NCBI RefSeq assembly: GCF_000327385.1
Contig: NW_008708707.1
Location: 1,379,681 to 1,443,680 of the forward strand
DNA from: Lottia gigantea
Lineage: Eukaryota > Mollusca > Gastropoda > Lottiidae
DNA: 64,000 nucleotides
Direction of reading: 5' to 3'
In this document: positions 10,812 through 22,404 of the stretch, in pieces
Layout: each line of letters starts with the position of its first letter
Position numbering within the stretch: position 1 is the stretch's first letter
The notes under the pieces: model-generated
What the model was told of the DNA's origin: nothing
Database searches by the model: none
The model's input: only the letters and a program-made list of their open reading frames with translations
Made by a program: the position numbers and the translations under genes

Positions 10812-11287
10812 AGTGGGCGCAAGACAGTTTCGCATTACATGTTTTGTTAAAATTGCAGCATTGCTTTGTGTCCCAGGTAGGGTATTGATCAGAAAAGCTA
10901 CCGACGTATTATGAACGATCAGCAATTAAAACGTTTCAGATCGATAATCTATAAAGCTTTTTAGTTGAATAATCATACTTTTATGTCTTCAACTTGTGAG
11001 TTTTATTGGAAACAGTCGGTATTTTTATTGTCGCTCTCAGATATAAATAGCCCTGTCCTCGATATCTCTTTCAAAATATGTTATTATACAGAATTTGTTA
11101 TTTGAATCGGTTGAACAACCATTTACTACTTCCAATTTGGTTTCAGGAAATTCCGCATCTCTCATTTGAATCATGTTATCTCAAAATAATATTTATATTA
11201 GATTGTCTCTATACAAGATGCTTTAATAATATTTGTTGTCATTAGACCATCGATCTTTTTTTTTCTTCGGTGGCCAATGAATCTTTT
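10812..11287. other. No recognised feature
   Basis: Unique-looking AT-rich DNA between two hAT-type elements. Confidence 0.45.
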
Positions 11288-11453
11288 CATGGGCGGCTGG
11301 AGGCGAGTAGGGGATTACAGGGGATTGTCAGATAGGGAGGGGGTCGGGGTGTTGGGCCTTTTGCCTTATTCACATTGATAAGCAATTTGGAAGGAGGGAG
11401 GAGATAATGATTGCAAAGCCGAGTAACATGACCTCTCCCGTAGAAACGCCCTG
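11288..11453. mobile_element. hAT-type MITE, about 166 bp
   Basis: Left end CATGGGCGGCTGG and right end, reverse-complemented, CAGGGCGTTTCTACGG are weakly inverted and both resemble CAGTGGCG-type termini. The interior is G-rich with a GGCCTTTTGCCTTATTCACA block resembling the minus strand of the 10.7-kb element. No clear 8-bp target duplication was found. Confidence 0.4.
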
Positions 11454-11574
11454 CTTTTAGCTGACTCGGGACGTTAAATGATTAAGGTTGTTTGCAGAGT
11501 TTTCTCCCTTGGAAATAATATTTCGAAAATTAACTTTTTTTAACTTTTGACATTGGAGAGCTTATTTAATGATG

Positions 11575-11650
11575 CAATGTCAAATAAACCTTTAACGTGT
11601 ACAGCCTGTAGCACACGTGACGTCAATTCATTGTTTCATCCAAAGGAAAA
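11575..11650 (-). repeat. SINE-like family K tail
   Basis: On the plus strand it reads CTTTAACGTGTACAGCCTG, TAGCACACGTGACGTC, then TTCATTGTTTCATCCAAAGG. Seven places in the window share this order. The reverse complement resembles SINE/LINE tails of marine invertebrates that contain a GTTAAA block. Confidence 0.6.
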
Positions 11651-11729
11651 CTTGCAAAAAAGAGTTCCAGCCCCTCTGCCATGGACCATTGACAGGGGGC
11701 GACACTAGGTCGAAACACCCCAGAGTCTG

Positions 11730-12239
11730 CTTCTGAAACCTACTTAATTGAACGCACCTTCAGATCAATTGGTTGAATTGTTTAACCAATGCACCGCAAA
11801 AAAGTTCCAATGATCTTTAAGCATTTCAAGTCACGGAAAATATTCAAGGGCATTACTGAAACACGATTTCGATTTCGATGCGATCGTGTCCAATGCAGCA
11901 AAAGAGCAATTTTAATTGTTATTTTCGTTTCCAATATGAATGCTTAAGTCAATATTATGACAGTTTTTCTTCCCACTTAAACGTTATTATTTATGCAAAC
12001 AAAGAAAACATTAAAAGCAAATACAGAGCTATCCATAGAGGACGTATCGGAAATAAACATTACTTCCCGAGTAGACGTTTAGCTCGACTGAGTTCGATTA
12101 GGTTCTTTGGAAATGTCGTTATTTTTCCCTTAGGTGACATGCCATTAGCACTTAATTTCACTGCAGGTCAACGAGTCAAAGTTCAAGGATGTATTTGTCC
12201 GTGGGCATCCTTTATATAGCTCAGTTGCTTATGCACAGG
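11730..12239. other. No recognised feature
   Basis: A 113-codon plus-strand frame at 11878-12219 is one of the longest non-repeat frames here, but it shows no domain or signal and no coding-like composition. Confidence 0.45.
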
Positions 12240-12420
12240 ATCTTTGGGTTACGTCGAGCAAATCGCGACTGTTGGTTCCGATCTTGGTCAGATAATCCGG
12301 GAAAGTTCAATGCCAAGAGATTCGGCCAAGGACTAGTTGCTAGAAAGAATCCCTAACTGTCAACCTAAGTTGTTATCCTTGTCAAATATAGTTGTTTCAT
12401 TCTTTATGTGAACAAGGTTC
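12240..12420 (-). repeat. Family A, inverted copy
   Basis: In the minus orientation it carries the family A blocks in order, including GGATAATCCGGGAAAG and CCAAGGACTAGTTGCTAGAA on the plus strand, then GTTATCCTTGTCAAATATAG matching the 5' segment of family A. Confidence 0.7.
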
Positions 12421-12459
12421 GATTTACTATCAGCATTTTCGGGGGTTGACGTCGGCCTT

Positions 12460-12560
12460 AAACATATGTAAAAGTCTTCAGAAGTACAAGAACTGAGCGA
12501 AAATCGCATAATTCCTTCAAATATTCTTCCAACTAGAAATCTCACTTTATGTTTCTATCT
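12460..12560 (-). mobile_element. MITE family C fragment
   Basis: AGTCTTCAGAAGTAC and CGCATAATTCCTTCAAATA with AACTAGAAAT match one end region of the family C copies at 14.1 and 31.1 kb. The rest is absent. Confidence 0.5.
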
Positions 12561-12599
12561 TTTTTGGTTTCTAAATTTGGTCTAAATATTATATGCCTT

Positions 12600-14035
12600 G
12601 TCGATAAAGTCTATTAAAAGAAAAACGGTGAGTATTTTTTTCAACCACTTACTACGACTACCAACAATTACCTAGCTTGCAATATCAACATCCGCTGGAA
12701 GCGAAGGTTAACTTGCCATCTGCCAACCAAACCAAGCACATGCTTTTAAGATCGTTTTAAGATCACTAAATCGTTGTGAAGTTAGTACATCTAACCTAGA
12801 GGTAAATGACAACAGAGTTATTAATCCATTTATAAATTTCTTTGATCTCCAACGGATTGTGAACGGAAACGTTTGAAATAGGTCGCATGGGACACATTCT
12901 TTGAGGTTCTTTACAGTGTAGCAAAAACTGGCAACTTGTAAATTAAATGAAAATCGACAACAAAAAATCTACTTTGAAAGTGAAATGCAAAGATACACAT
13001 CAACGCTTTGCTTGTAGTCCGAGGGTCCACGTGAACGCAGTCTACGCACGTTGTAGGTACACAGCAAAGTTAAGATGTTATAATTTTTTATACTAACTTA
13101 AATGGACAGATATTTACATGAAATGACACATCTGTCCCTTAAAGTGCTAAAAAGTGAGAAAAAAAAAGAGTTCTTGATCTTTTAGAGGGAAATGTAGAAG
13201 AATGATAAAGAAAATTGTACGTCATATATTTCTGCATCTTGCTGGGTTTATGACGATACAAAAGACACAGTTCAGATAGAAAACAGCATGAATTTGTAAA
13301 ACTAAGAGATGTGAATTGCTTGGCTCAAATACCACGAGGACATTAGAAATCATATCAATGCGATGTTAAATATATGTTGGCATCGCTAACTATTGGTATA
13401 ATATACACAAGGCTATCAGTGAGCACTCATTGCTTGTCGATCGACAGTTAACCAAGACATAGCGTCGAGTCGCTCTGATATTCCTTGATTCCATACTCGA
13501 AGACTTGACATTCTCTCCGATACTGATTTTCACCGCTGTTTGGATTTATTGTGTGGTTTGTTTACAGAGTTGATTGCATTTTATTTTTAAAGGTAAGTTT
13601 GTTTTTAATACTTCTTGCTTTGATGAAGCGCTTATCAAATGAGGCATTTCTTAATTTGTTAATGGAAAGAACTACTTAAGCAAATGTTCTGAAGTTCTTT
13701 TTTTTTTTATCCTATTTTCATTTCCGGAAACGTGGATATGGAAAGCATTAAATGATGTCATATAACATGAAAGCTCATAATTGGACTTCGATTTTGAAGT
13801 TCGCAGTTTGACATCTTCATCGCAGAGGAAGCTCACGTAACATAAATACTACGTTAATGTAAACTTACTTTTTTTTTACTTTTTTATTTGTTGCTTCGGT
13901 AAATTGGAATTTCACAAAAATTTCGTAAATAAAATATTGCACTTAATCTTTTCCTGAATGCAAAGATGTTACAATAATACATTTAACGAATTGCTTAGTT
14001 TTTAGGAATTTTTCTTCATTAATAATATTAAATAA
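12600..14035. other. No recognised feature
   Basis: Long stretch without recognised repeats or coding frames. At 13103-13140 a GGACAGAT...ATCTGTCC pair may be a scar of TTAAAGGGACAG-type MITE ends. Poly-T tracts lie near 13700 and 13870. Confidence 0.45.
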
Positions 14036-14372
14036 TTAAAGGGATAGATGTGCCATTTTTGGGGGATATATTTGAGTCTTGAGTATATGAAAATAATCTT
14101 CAGAAATATTAAAAATGTACGAAAATAGCATAATTTTTATATATGGCAATGTCTCGAGAAAAGATGAGAAAAGATGAGTCGTCTTTTTAACATTCAATCT
14201 CGGATACTTCTGGAGTCACATTGATTTAAAGGCTCAAATTTCGACGGTGAGCTGTGAACACTATTACTGATTGGCTTAGCTAAACAATTGCCATTTTTGA
14301 GACTAAAGTTTGATTGCACAAAAAAATAAAATAAGATAAAATGAATAAAAAATAGCGCAACCGTCTTTTTAA
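14036..14372 (-). mobile_element. MITE family C, inverted full-length copy
   Basis: It starts TTAAAGGGATAGATGTGCCA and ends in AACCGTCTTTTTAA, the degenerate mirror of TTAAAGAGACAGTTTCGCC. The interior holds the family C blocks on the minus strand, including CTCAAATTTCGACGGTGAGC. A short AT-rich insertion separates the last 30 bp. Confidence 0.75.
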
Positions 14373-14424
14373 GTCAAATCTAATCTCTGTGGATGTTATC
14401 TAAAAGCTCGGCCTTGTGGACGCA

Positions 14425-14550
14425 CTTCAATGGTATTTCTGGGAGATGTGCCCGGGGGCTGGCCCCTTTTCCTTATCATTGAACATTGCCTGTGAGATCC
14501 CCTTTGATTATTGTGTGCCCCCCCCCCCCCTCTACTTGACCCCCTCACCC
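14425..14550 (-). mobile_element. hAT-like GC-rich fragment
   Basis: GGCCCCTTTTCCTTATCATT and a run of 13 C at 14518-14530 resemble the interior of hAT-like relatives at 11.4 and 24.2 kb. No terminal repeat was found. Confidence 0.3.
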
Positions 14551-15539
14551 TATAAATGTTTCGTATTTACCTTTTAATTTGTCATTTCCAATAATTTGAA
14601 TTTCCAAGCCTTTGTTTGTTATGCTCAATTTATGAAATTTTATCAAAACTAATGTTAACAGTTTTCTGTTCCCAATTGCTTGTACGATACCAAATCAATA
14701 TATCTCAATAACATCATCTTGCAGTTTTATGCTTCAATTTGTTTTAATAGTGATTTGGATTTCTTTTAAAAATAACTCACAGCCTGGAGCTAAAGGTATT
14801 CCAGATGAGAAATCAAAGGTTCTTTACTCTTGGTGTTTTAAGTGCGTCCTAACTGCGAAGGGATGCGTTCAAATTAGCTGATAATGCGATAATATGATAA
14901 TATGATAATACTAAAACAAAAATATATAACTAATACAAATGTAGATTCTTCTAATGGTAAGATAAGATAGGTCTTTACAGAATTTCATCATTAGACATTG
15001 TTTTGCGTCTTCATATATGTAGAAAAGGATGTGTTCAAATTAGTTGATAATGCTGCTCTAAAGTGTAAATGGACGTCATCATAATTTGTTACGTCACCAA
15101 CCCCATATTGAACAAACACATTAAATAAAACAATCATAAATGTTAACACCCAATGGTATACCAGGTAAAATACACTGAATGACCACATTGCGCACCGCAT
15201 TGCGTTTTCAACTTTCGAAATTTGATTGCGAAATACGACCATGACATCAGAAAAATTATCTCATCAAATATATTTTGAAAAGACTTAAAAGGCGTAAAAA
15301 ATTCAAGAGGCGTATTTAAGTGATTGGTTCTGACACGAACATTATGGTATTTATTAGTATTGTCGCTGAGGTTGAACTTTACTATTGCGTGGCGAAACTC
15401 ATCAAGACGGAGACGTCCAGGAACATAAAAACACCTTTCACCACCAGTTCGAAATGTCGTGTCAGACCGTTTAAAATATATATAATTATAGTTAAGTACT
15501 TATAAAGAGGCGAGGTCAGTCCGACCCATGCTGACTCTG
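14551..15539. other. No recognised gene; small direct repeat
   Basis: A word of about 22 bp, GTTCAAATTAGCTGATAATG, occurs near 14868 and, with one change, near 15033. ATAATATG repeats lie at 14884-14908. Frames at 14991-15242 (-) and 15320-15505 (+) are unconvincing. Confidence 0.45.
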
Positions 15540-16135
15540 TATCTGACTTCTGGTAGTTATTATTGAATCTGAAACTTGTTGACTGTATATCAGGTCTCTA
15601 ATAGTTATTATTGACCAAACTTACTGGTCTCGGACAGTTATTATTGATGAAAGTTGCTGACTCTATATCTGATCTCTGATAGTTATTATTGAAAACTTGC
15701 TGACTCTATATCTGACCTCTGATAGTTATTATTGACGAAACTTGCTGACTCTATATCTGAACTGATAGTTATTATTGATGAAACTTGCTGACTCTATATC
15801 TGACCTCTGATAGTTATTATTGATAAAACTTGCTGACTCTATATCTGAACTGATAGTTATTATTGATGAAACTTGCTGACTCTATATCTGACCTCTGATA
15901 GTTATTATTGATGAAACTTGCTGACTCTATATCTGAACTGATAGTTATTATTGATGAAAGTTGCTGACTCTATATCTGATCTCTGATAGTTATTATTGAT
16001 AAAACTTGCTGACTCTATATCTGACCTCTGATAGTTATTATTGATGAAACTTGCTGACTCTATATCTGATCTCTGATAGTTATTTCTGATGAAACTTGCT
16101 GACTCTATATCTGACCTCTGATAGTTATTATTGAT
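15540..16135. repeat. Minisatellite, about 45-bp unit, about 13 copies
   Basis: The unit joins GCTGACTCTATATCTGACCT, CTGATAGTTATTATTGATGA and AACTT. Several units carry ATCTGAACTGATAG instead of ATCTGACCTCTGATAG and are 2 bp shorter. The first two or three units are diverged, the rest are nearly identical. A 124-codon minus-strand frame exists only because several 45-bp units stay in phase. Confidence 0.9.
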
Positions 16136-16139
16136 GGAG

Positions 16140-18282
16140 TTTTGTCTCAAACTTGACTTAATAAAATTCATGGCTTTTGTGGCGACCTGTTTCCAAATTA
16201 TACGTTGAGAGAGGGGGTAGGCTGACCTGGGGCAGATGCTTTTGAAAAACAAAGAGCAGCGTAACTGTATTTTTATCACTATTTGATTCTTGAAGTGAAC
16301 ACTTCTGTTTTCCTTAGTATGAAATGCTGTGTTTTTGGACTTGATGTAAACTTTCCATGTCTCAGGACTTAATGTTTTATGTTTTCTGATTAAGAATTAA
16401 GATGCATGCATTTGTTTTGTTCTATCATTCTGAGAACCATGAACGCTTTAGCATCTGGTACGACCTTGAACCAATCGCTGATCAAAGAAACTCGTCAAGC
16501 TCATCAGCAGCCTTGCTTATCAAATATATCGGCATTCCATTGTGGTGTTAATTCGATTTAAACGATATAGAAGGCGATGAAAGGGGCGGACATAAATACA
16601 ATTTACTCGGTCATAATCTTATTGTAGTTGCTACAAGTGATTGACCATAACTGTAAATATAACCCCTTCACCCGGCCACAATGGTTTCCCGACAATTAAC
16701 ATGGTGTATATTAATATAACATTTTTCGCCATAAATCTTGTACCATCGATCTATAACATGTTAACAGTGCTTCTTGCTGACATATTGGAATTCTACCAGC
16801 TGATAAACATTGTTCCCTTAGAAGTTACAGTGGTAAAGCCTATGGGTGAATAACAGATTCAATGCACGCAGTAATAGGCTACGCATACGCACGTACGTAC
16901 GGATATTATAGGTTAAGTATGTATACGCCTACACGCACACACAGACGAATAATATGGTGTTCGAATAAGTCTACGCACATGTTCCTACAAAGTATGGTCT
17001 CAGAAGTACAGTCTACGCACACAGGAATATGATGCTCTGAAGAGTCTTACAAACAAGGACATCCGTACGAACGTACGAAAGGAAGAAATTCTATTTTACG
17101 AAGACGAAGAAGTAATAATTCATTCAAACGTCAGCAATATATTTTTTATTGTTAACAATTATTGTAATAAATTGCCACATTAGCAAATTATCGAGAAAAT
17201 TCGAATCCCATGGCGTATAGTATATGGTACTTTATGATCATCAAAAAAATGATTAATGTCAGAATTTTCTCACCGACTTAAATGATGGATTATAATTTTC
17301 ATACAGGTAAATCAGTCTGACTCTTACGTCGGAGGCGAGGTGGCAGGACGACTTATGCATGTATTAATTCCGGTATTGGTCGATATGGGTCAATTTTCCC
17401 AGGCCTCTTGTTCTACAGACTGTACACGATAAATATCACCTGACACTTTCGAAATGGAAAAAAGATAAAGCTAATACTTCTACCTGGAGAGATCCCAGGG
17501 CTTTTGATTTACGCTATTAGGGAAAACCTAACTTGTTAAATATAAATTGTTTTTATGCCCTTCTGCATTTTGAGACCCCTCTGTGTTTACTGCCTTCGTA
17601 ATGGGTAGGGTCCCAGCATAAATTGTGAACCATTTTATATTATGTGTTAACATTTTTTTCTTGGGCCCGAAGACTAGGTTCAACCTGTCCCTATGGTGTT
17701 GAGCCATAGAAATTACCGGATTTAGTGATTCACGGTGGAAATCATAGCGTTTACAATTTCTAATATAACAAAACTTTAGCAGGAAACAAAAAATGAAATA
17801 AGCAAAACAATTCAACGCATGGAACAATAACAGATTAAAAAAATAAAAGATTTAACAATCACAGAATAAAGGATCCATTCAGTTTAACGCTGAAAATAAA
17901 AATAACGTTTTTACCGATTTTATAATAATTGAATTGTTTTATTTTTACCACGCCATCAATTTAATCGGTTTTGCTGCAATTCCATCTATTGAGGCAATTT
18001 CTTGTTTCGTTGCATGTTTCAGGAATATTAGACCAATATGGTACCGAAACAGAAGGGTGACAAATAAATTGCATTAATATATTTTCATGTTTCAAGAAAA
18101 TAAATCAGTTAAGGTGCCAGGCTGAAAAAGTTCCATTTATTGCATGTTTCTATTTATTAAATCCAAAAAGAATTACTGAACAGAAAATGTCCCATTGGAA
18201 TTCAATTAATTTCATGTTACTACATAATGTTCTGCTTTTAATTTCCCAAATGATCTGTCATAATGATTTGCAATTCCGAACC
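16140..18282. other. No recognised gene; CG/TACG-rich patch
   Basis: At 16860-17090 TACGCAC, ACGTACG and CGTACGAACGTACG words recur, giving a simple-sequence-like patch. Small frames at 16641-16853 (+) and 17528-17827 (-) show no domains. The remainder appears unique. Confidence 0.45.
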
Positions 18283-18321
<39 letters not shown>

Positions 18322-18332
18322 TTCTTCATCAG
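18283..18332 (+). repeat. (TCA)n microsatellite
   Basis: About 13 TCA/CAT repeats lead into a short CTTCTTCATCAG stretch. The Ser-rich and Ile-rich frames crossing it are artefacts of the repeat. Confidence 0.95.
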
Positions 18333-18544
18333 CATCTTTGTCATCTGTCATTACAGCCTCATCAATCTTGATTATTCAAATCCCTTTCGAGGATTACAGC
18401 GCAAGTGACTCTGAATTTGGATTTGAACCGATTACCCCTAAGTTAATTCTTCACCTTATAAGCTCTAATCTCTCGAGTCCAACTCTAGGCTTGAACTGTG
18501 TGTACTTTAGTGAGACGGTTATCCTTGAAAAGAAAAAGAAAGAA

Positions 18545-18755
18545 AGAACAAACTATAATTCAAAAGGATTACAACTAGCTTCATCACGGATCCTTTCTAC
18601 CAGTTGTTGATGGTCAAACGTCCTCGCATTGATCTTTCCCGGATTATCCGTACCCATTTACAGCTGGGTCAACTGGAATATTTAGTGAAATGAATCATTC
18701 AAAGCCATCGTACTTTCACACACCGACAGCGATAAAAACCCATAACCATCATTTG
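18545..18755 (+). repeat. Family A, long copy
   Basis: It contains AAGGATTACAACTAGCTTC, GGATCCTTTCTACCAGTTG, TTGATCTTTCCCGGATTATC, CCCATTTACAGCTGGGTC and the trailing CACACACCGACAGCGAT segment. The trailing segment shows that the unit extends about 90 bp past the conserved core. Confidence 0.75.
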
Positions 18756-19480
18756 TTCGACTTAAAGGCCGGTGCACATTTATCGAATTTTTGACACCAA
18801 TAAAATTGAGCAGCGTTCGTTGATCCACAGTCCTACAACAAAGTCGAGAGTGATTGGGGCGTATCTGGAATATTTGATCGAAAGTCGTCCTGACGTATTG
18901 TTTGGGTGTTCCCGAAAATTTGCCGTGATTTAGACTACAGGTCTACCAATAGAATTCCTGGTACATATCACATGCTCACTTCAACATGGCGGTGTCTTTC
19001 ATTCCCATTCCAGAAGAAAAACGCAGTGATTGTACTTGATAAATCCTATGGATATGACCTAAAGGATAAATCTTCAGGACAAGTTTGGTCATATGGGAGG
19101 ATTTACCTCATAGATATAAATCCTTACGACAAATCCTGTGTAATCACCGCACAAGAGAAAAGAAAAAAAAAGAAAATTGATATGAACTAAAAACCATGAT
19201 AACTTTATGATTAAAGACCGCAAGGAATTTGCCGTAGATTTGCTTGCGGATGCTAAGAGAATTTTGGTATGGTTTTCCATTAATATTTTTCCCTAATGTC
19301 TCTACAGACGTTCTTGAATATTGACCCGCAAAACTCCATCTGATTGCTCTAAATGTGTTTTGAATGTAAAATCTTTAATCAGGACAGCTGGTTAGGATAG
19401 AAAAGTTAAAAATTCAATATGTAGAACACATCTTGAGGATTTATTGACAACTGTATTTCGTTTAAGCGAACTCTTGCCTC

Positions 19481-19653
19481 ATTTAAAGCAGTAGCAGAGC
19501 CAGGTTGGCGTCCGAGGGGGCGAAATATCTGAGATTGCCCGAATTTCCAACCTAGTTAATAGTTTCTGCTCGAAAAACTTGCTTTCGGGGCTGCGAGGAA
19601 GGGGGGGGGGGGCTGCCCCCTCTGCCCCCTTTGGCCCCGCCACCGATTTAAAG
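19481..19653. repeat. 8-bp target-site duplication ATTTAAAG
   Basis: ATTTAAAG lies at 19481-19488 and again at 19646-19653, immediately outside the hAT element. A perfect 8-bp duplication is diagnostic of hAT insertion. Confidence 0.85.
19489..19645. mobile_element. hAT-type MITE with intact target duplication
   Basis: The left terminus is CAGTAGCAGAGCCAGG. The right terminus, reverse-complemented, is CGGTGGCGGGGCCA. Both resemble CAGTGGCGGAGCCA. The 157-bp element has a GC-rich interior with 12 G at 19601-19612. A related copy lies inverted at 32938-33105 and shares CTGCTTTCGGAGCTGC-type sequence. It has no coding capacity and must have been moved by a hAT transposase encoded elsewhere. Confidence 0.85.
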
Positions 19654-20039
19654 ACTCGGTTGACAACCCTTGGACTTTTGTTAACCCGTTTTCTATTTTT
19701 AGACGCTCTTGATGCCCTCTCGTCCACCATAGTGAAAATGGAGAATACTTCGAGGAAGGGTCGTGAATTATCCGCCCGTTTGATTAAGGAACAGTTCGTA
19801 TTACGTATTATTGAAATTTTTAGTAAAAATTGAGTTAAATTTCCATGCGGATCTCCTTTTGGTGCCCGCTGGTATACTTTACCAAAGCGAACAAACGAAC
19901 TCCTACTTACAGGGAAACAAATCCTACCCGCTATTTAAATTTAAGGTGCATTCCGCTTTCTTTGTAGGTCGAAATTTTTTGGCTCAAATTTGTGAAAACT
20001 ATACACCAAAATCTAGAGTAATGTGCCCTTTAACATATC

Positions 20040-20942
20040 TGAAAGTTTAAACTAAAAAAAATTCAGCCATTAATTTTTTAACACCAAAAAAGTTTACGCA
20101 AGGTTTTAAAGTTTGTTATGCTTTGGAAGCTGTTAGAAAACTACTGTACGGATATGAGGACAATAAACGCCTAATTGTAGAGAAATATGTCTTCTTACGA
20201 TTTCAACTAAATATAACGAGCCATTATAAAACCAATCACCAATCTAGGGTTTTTAATTAACCCTTTTAAAACAAATTCAGTTTGATCAAGTATATACATA
20301 GATATATATAGCATAATTTAGAAATATTTTCAGATATTCAGATATTTACGATGATTTTGATAATTAAATTTTATAAAAAAAAAAACGAAATGTCCATGTA
20401 ATTGAAATATATTTCAACTTGATGTTTCTGTTAATTTTAGATTTTTAGAAACTGGAGCCATTTAGTTCGCTTTTCCACTTTACATTCTATTTCAAGGTGA
20501 CAGTTTCCATCAACTACATTGCATACATTGAAACATTAATGACACAGTGTACTGGTAGAGTTAAAATTGTACGTTAATGGTTGATAAAAAAACGAAAAGG
20601 TGGAAAAATAGATAAGAAAACGTGATGTCTAGTAAAAAGTTATAAGAAAAAAGGACATAAACAAGGGATTTCATCCTTTACTTTCATTAATGAAAGAACT
20701 TTTTTAATATTGAAAAAAAAATCATATTCTGTCTACAAGTTATCACTAAGTTTTTATTATTTTTGAAGAAAAAAAACTCCATTTCATTTTTTTATTTCGA
20801 AGCTGACCAACTTTCCCCGTTAAGTGATATCAAAACGGTTTTTACCGCAAAGGCTTTACAAATTGTAGAATCAAAGTTTACTTACCGACTTTCTTAAATG
20901 AAACAGTTCAACTGCTACGCCTTATTATCAGTTGGCTTTTTA
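20040..20942. other. No recognised feature
   Basis: Very AT-rich DNA with many short poly-A and poly-T tracts. There is no frame or repeat family of note. Confidence 0.5.
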
Positions 20943-21149
20943 CAGTGGCGTAGCGAGGAGTTCATTGACGTGTGGAGTTTAGAGGACACTAGGCATGTGG
21001 GGGGTCACGGGAACTTGGATGATTTTCTAATTTTGGAAGCCGGAGAATACATTTAACTCGGTTGTGGAAGTTATGTAGAATACACACACAATTTTTATTG
21101 GCCCGAGAAAGGGGCCATGGCCGAAAGATTACCGCCTGAATACGCCATG
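20943..21149. mobile_element. hAT-type MITE, about 207 bp
   Basis: The left end is CAGTGGCGTAGCGAGG and the right end reverse-complements to CATGGCGTATTCAGG. Flanks GCTTTTTA (20935-20942) and GCTTCTGA (21150-21157) agree at 6 of 8 positions, consistent with an old 8-bp hAT duplication. Confidence 0.55.
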
Positions 21150-21426
21150 GCTTCTGAACCAACTTGACTCAAAAACAATTTGTTCCTAATGAAGTGATCA
21201 TCTACTTCTAATTATTTCTCGTTTTATCGATAGAAAAGGGGGTGTTATATTTCAGATAATGAAAACATGAATTGGGAAACAAAGTGATATATGATACTTC
21301 GTCTGAGAATGGCCTCGATAGAATTACAGGTCCATTAGCGCGGAGGTCTCAAAGGAACTGCAAATGGCGTGTAACTCTCAGTTTCATAGTGTCCTATCAT
21401 TATTATTAATAGCCTTCTGTAACATG

Positions 21427-21750
21427 TTAAAGGTAGAATACCTCTTGGGATGACCAAAAAAAAAAAAAGAAATTTAATTAAGTATAATTGAGTCAGTAGA
21501 CTCACCTGGTGTCAGACATAATCTCCCGATAATCCGATAAATCCATAAAACTAAGTAATAATCCATTAAACCGAGTAATTTTAATACTTAGAAGTGTGTT
21601 TCAATAATTATTTAGTTTAATGGATATAAACGTTTTATAGAGATTCTATTCTTTAGTCATGTCACCTGGGAAGTCCAACTGACAAATATATGCACTTGTT
21701 GACCAAGTTTGAGAATGTTGATACCATTCTAAGAGTTAGAACCCCTTTAA
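21427..21750 (+). mobile_element. MITE family J, second copy
   Basis: TTAAAGGTAGAATACCTCTT at the left is mirrored by CTAAGAGTTAGAACCCCTTT at the right. It aligns end to end with the copy at 4957-5298, carrying a 13-A tract that the other copy lacks. Confidence 0.75.
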
Positions 21751-21889
21751 TGAAAACCAAAACATGACATTGAGATATAAGAGGTTTCTACTATCGTTTC
21801 TAACATCTACTGTTTCCGCCATGTTTAAAATTAGACTCGAGGCAATCTGGTTTATGCCAAGATGACACGAACGAAACAATGATCTTGTT

Positions 21890-22400
21890 CTGTGAAGGAT
21901 TATATTTGTGTACTTTGAAGCAATTATATTTGTGTACTTTTGTACTTTAAAGCAATTATAGTTTTGTACTTTGATGCAATTATAGTTTTGTACTTTGATG
22001 CAATTATATTTGCGTACTTTGAAGCAATTATATTTTTGTACTTTAAAGCAATTATATTTGCGTACTTTGACGTACTTTGAAGCAATTATATTTGCGTACT
22101 TTGATGCAATTATATTTGTGTACTTTTGTACTTTAAAGCAATTATAGTTTTGTACTTTGAAGCAATTATAGTTTTGTACTTTGAAGCAATTATATTTGCG
22201 TACTTTGAAGCAATTATATTTGCGTACTTTGAAGCAATTATATTTGCGTACTTTGATGCAATTATATTTGTGTACTTTTGTACTTTCAAGCAATCATAGT
22301 TTTGTACCTAAAAGCAATTATATTTTCGTACTTTGAAGCAATTATATATTTGTACTTCCAAGCAATTATATTTTTGTACTTAGAGGCAATTATATTATTT
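21890..22400. repeat. Minisatellite, about 24-bp unit, about 20 copies
   Basis: The unit joins GTACTTTGAAGCAATTATAT with TTGC or a variant. TTTGAAGCA, TTTGATGCA and TTTAAAGCA variants alternate, and some units are shorter. A minus-strand frame of 185 codons with an 8-residue repeat (Lys-Tyr-Asn-Cys-Phe-Lys-Val-Arg) covers part of it, and is open only because 24 is a multiple of 3. Confidence 0.9.
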
Positions 22401-22404
22401 TTAC

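Larger units (their letters stand above)
18763..20035. mobile_element. Possible 1.3-kb DNA transposon, weak ends
   Basis: The left end TTAAAGGCCGGTGCACATT and the right end, reverse-complemented TTAAAGGGCACATT, share a TTAAAGG...GCACATT terminus. Beyond about 18 bp the similarity fades. A shorter alternative is a 90-bp element at 19943-20035. The hAT element at 19489-19645 would be nested inside. No transposase is visible. Confidence 0.3.

Noticed and set aside
11878-12219. 113-codon plus-strand frame
   Set aside because: AT-rich composition, no domain, and within the length expected by chance in 64 kb over six frames.
15905-16279. 124-codon minus-strand frame
   Set aside because: Covers in-phase 45-bp minisatellite units plus a short tail; no independent coding evidence.
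18187-18610. Frames with poly-Ile or poly-Ser tracts
   Set aside because: Generated by the TCA microsatellite.
21736-22293. 185-codon minus-strand frame with an 8-residue repeat
   Set aside because: Explained by the 24-bp minisatellite.
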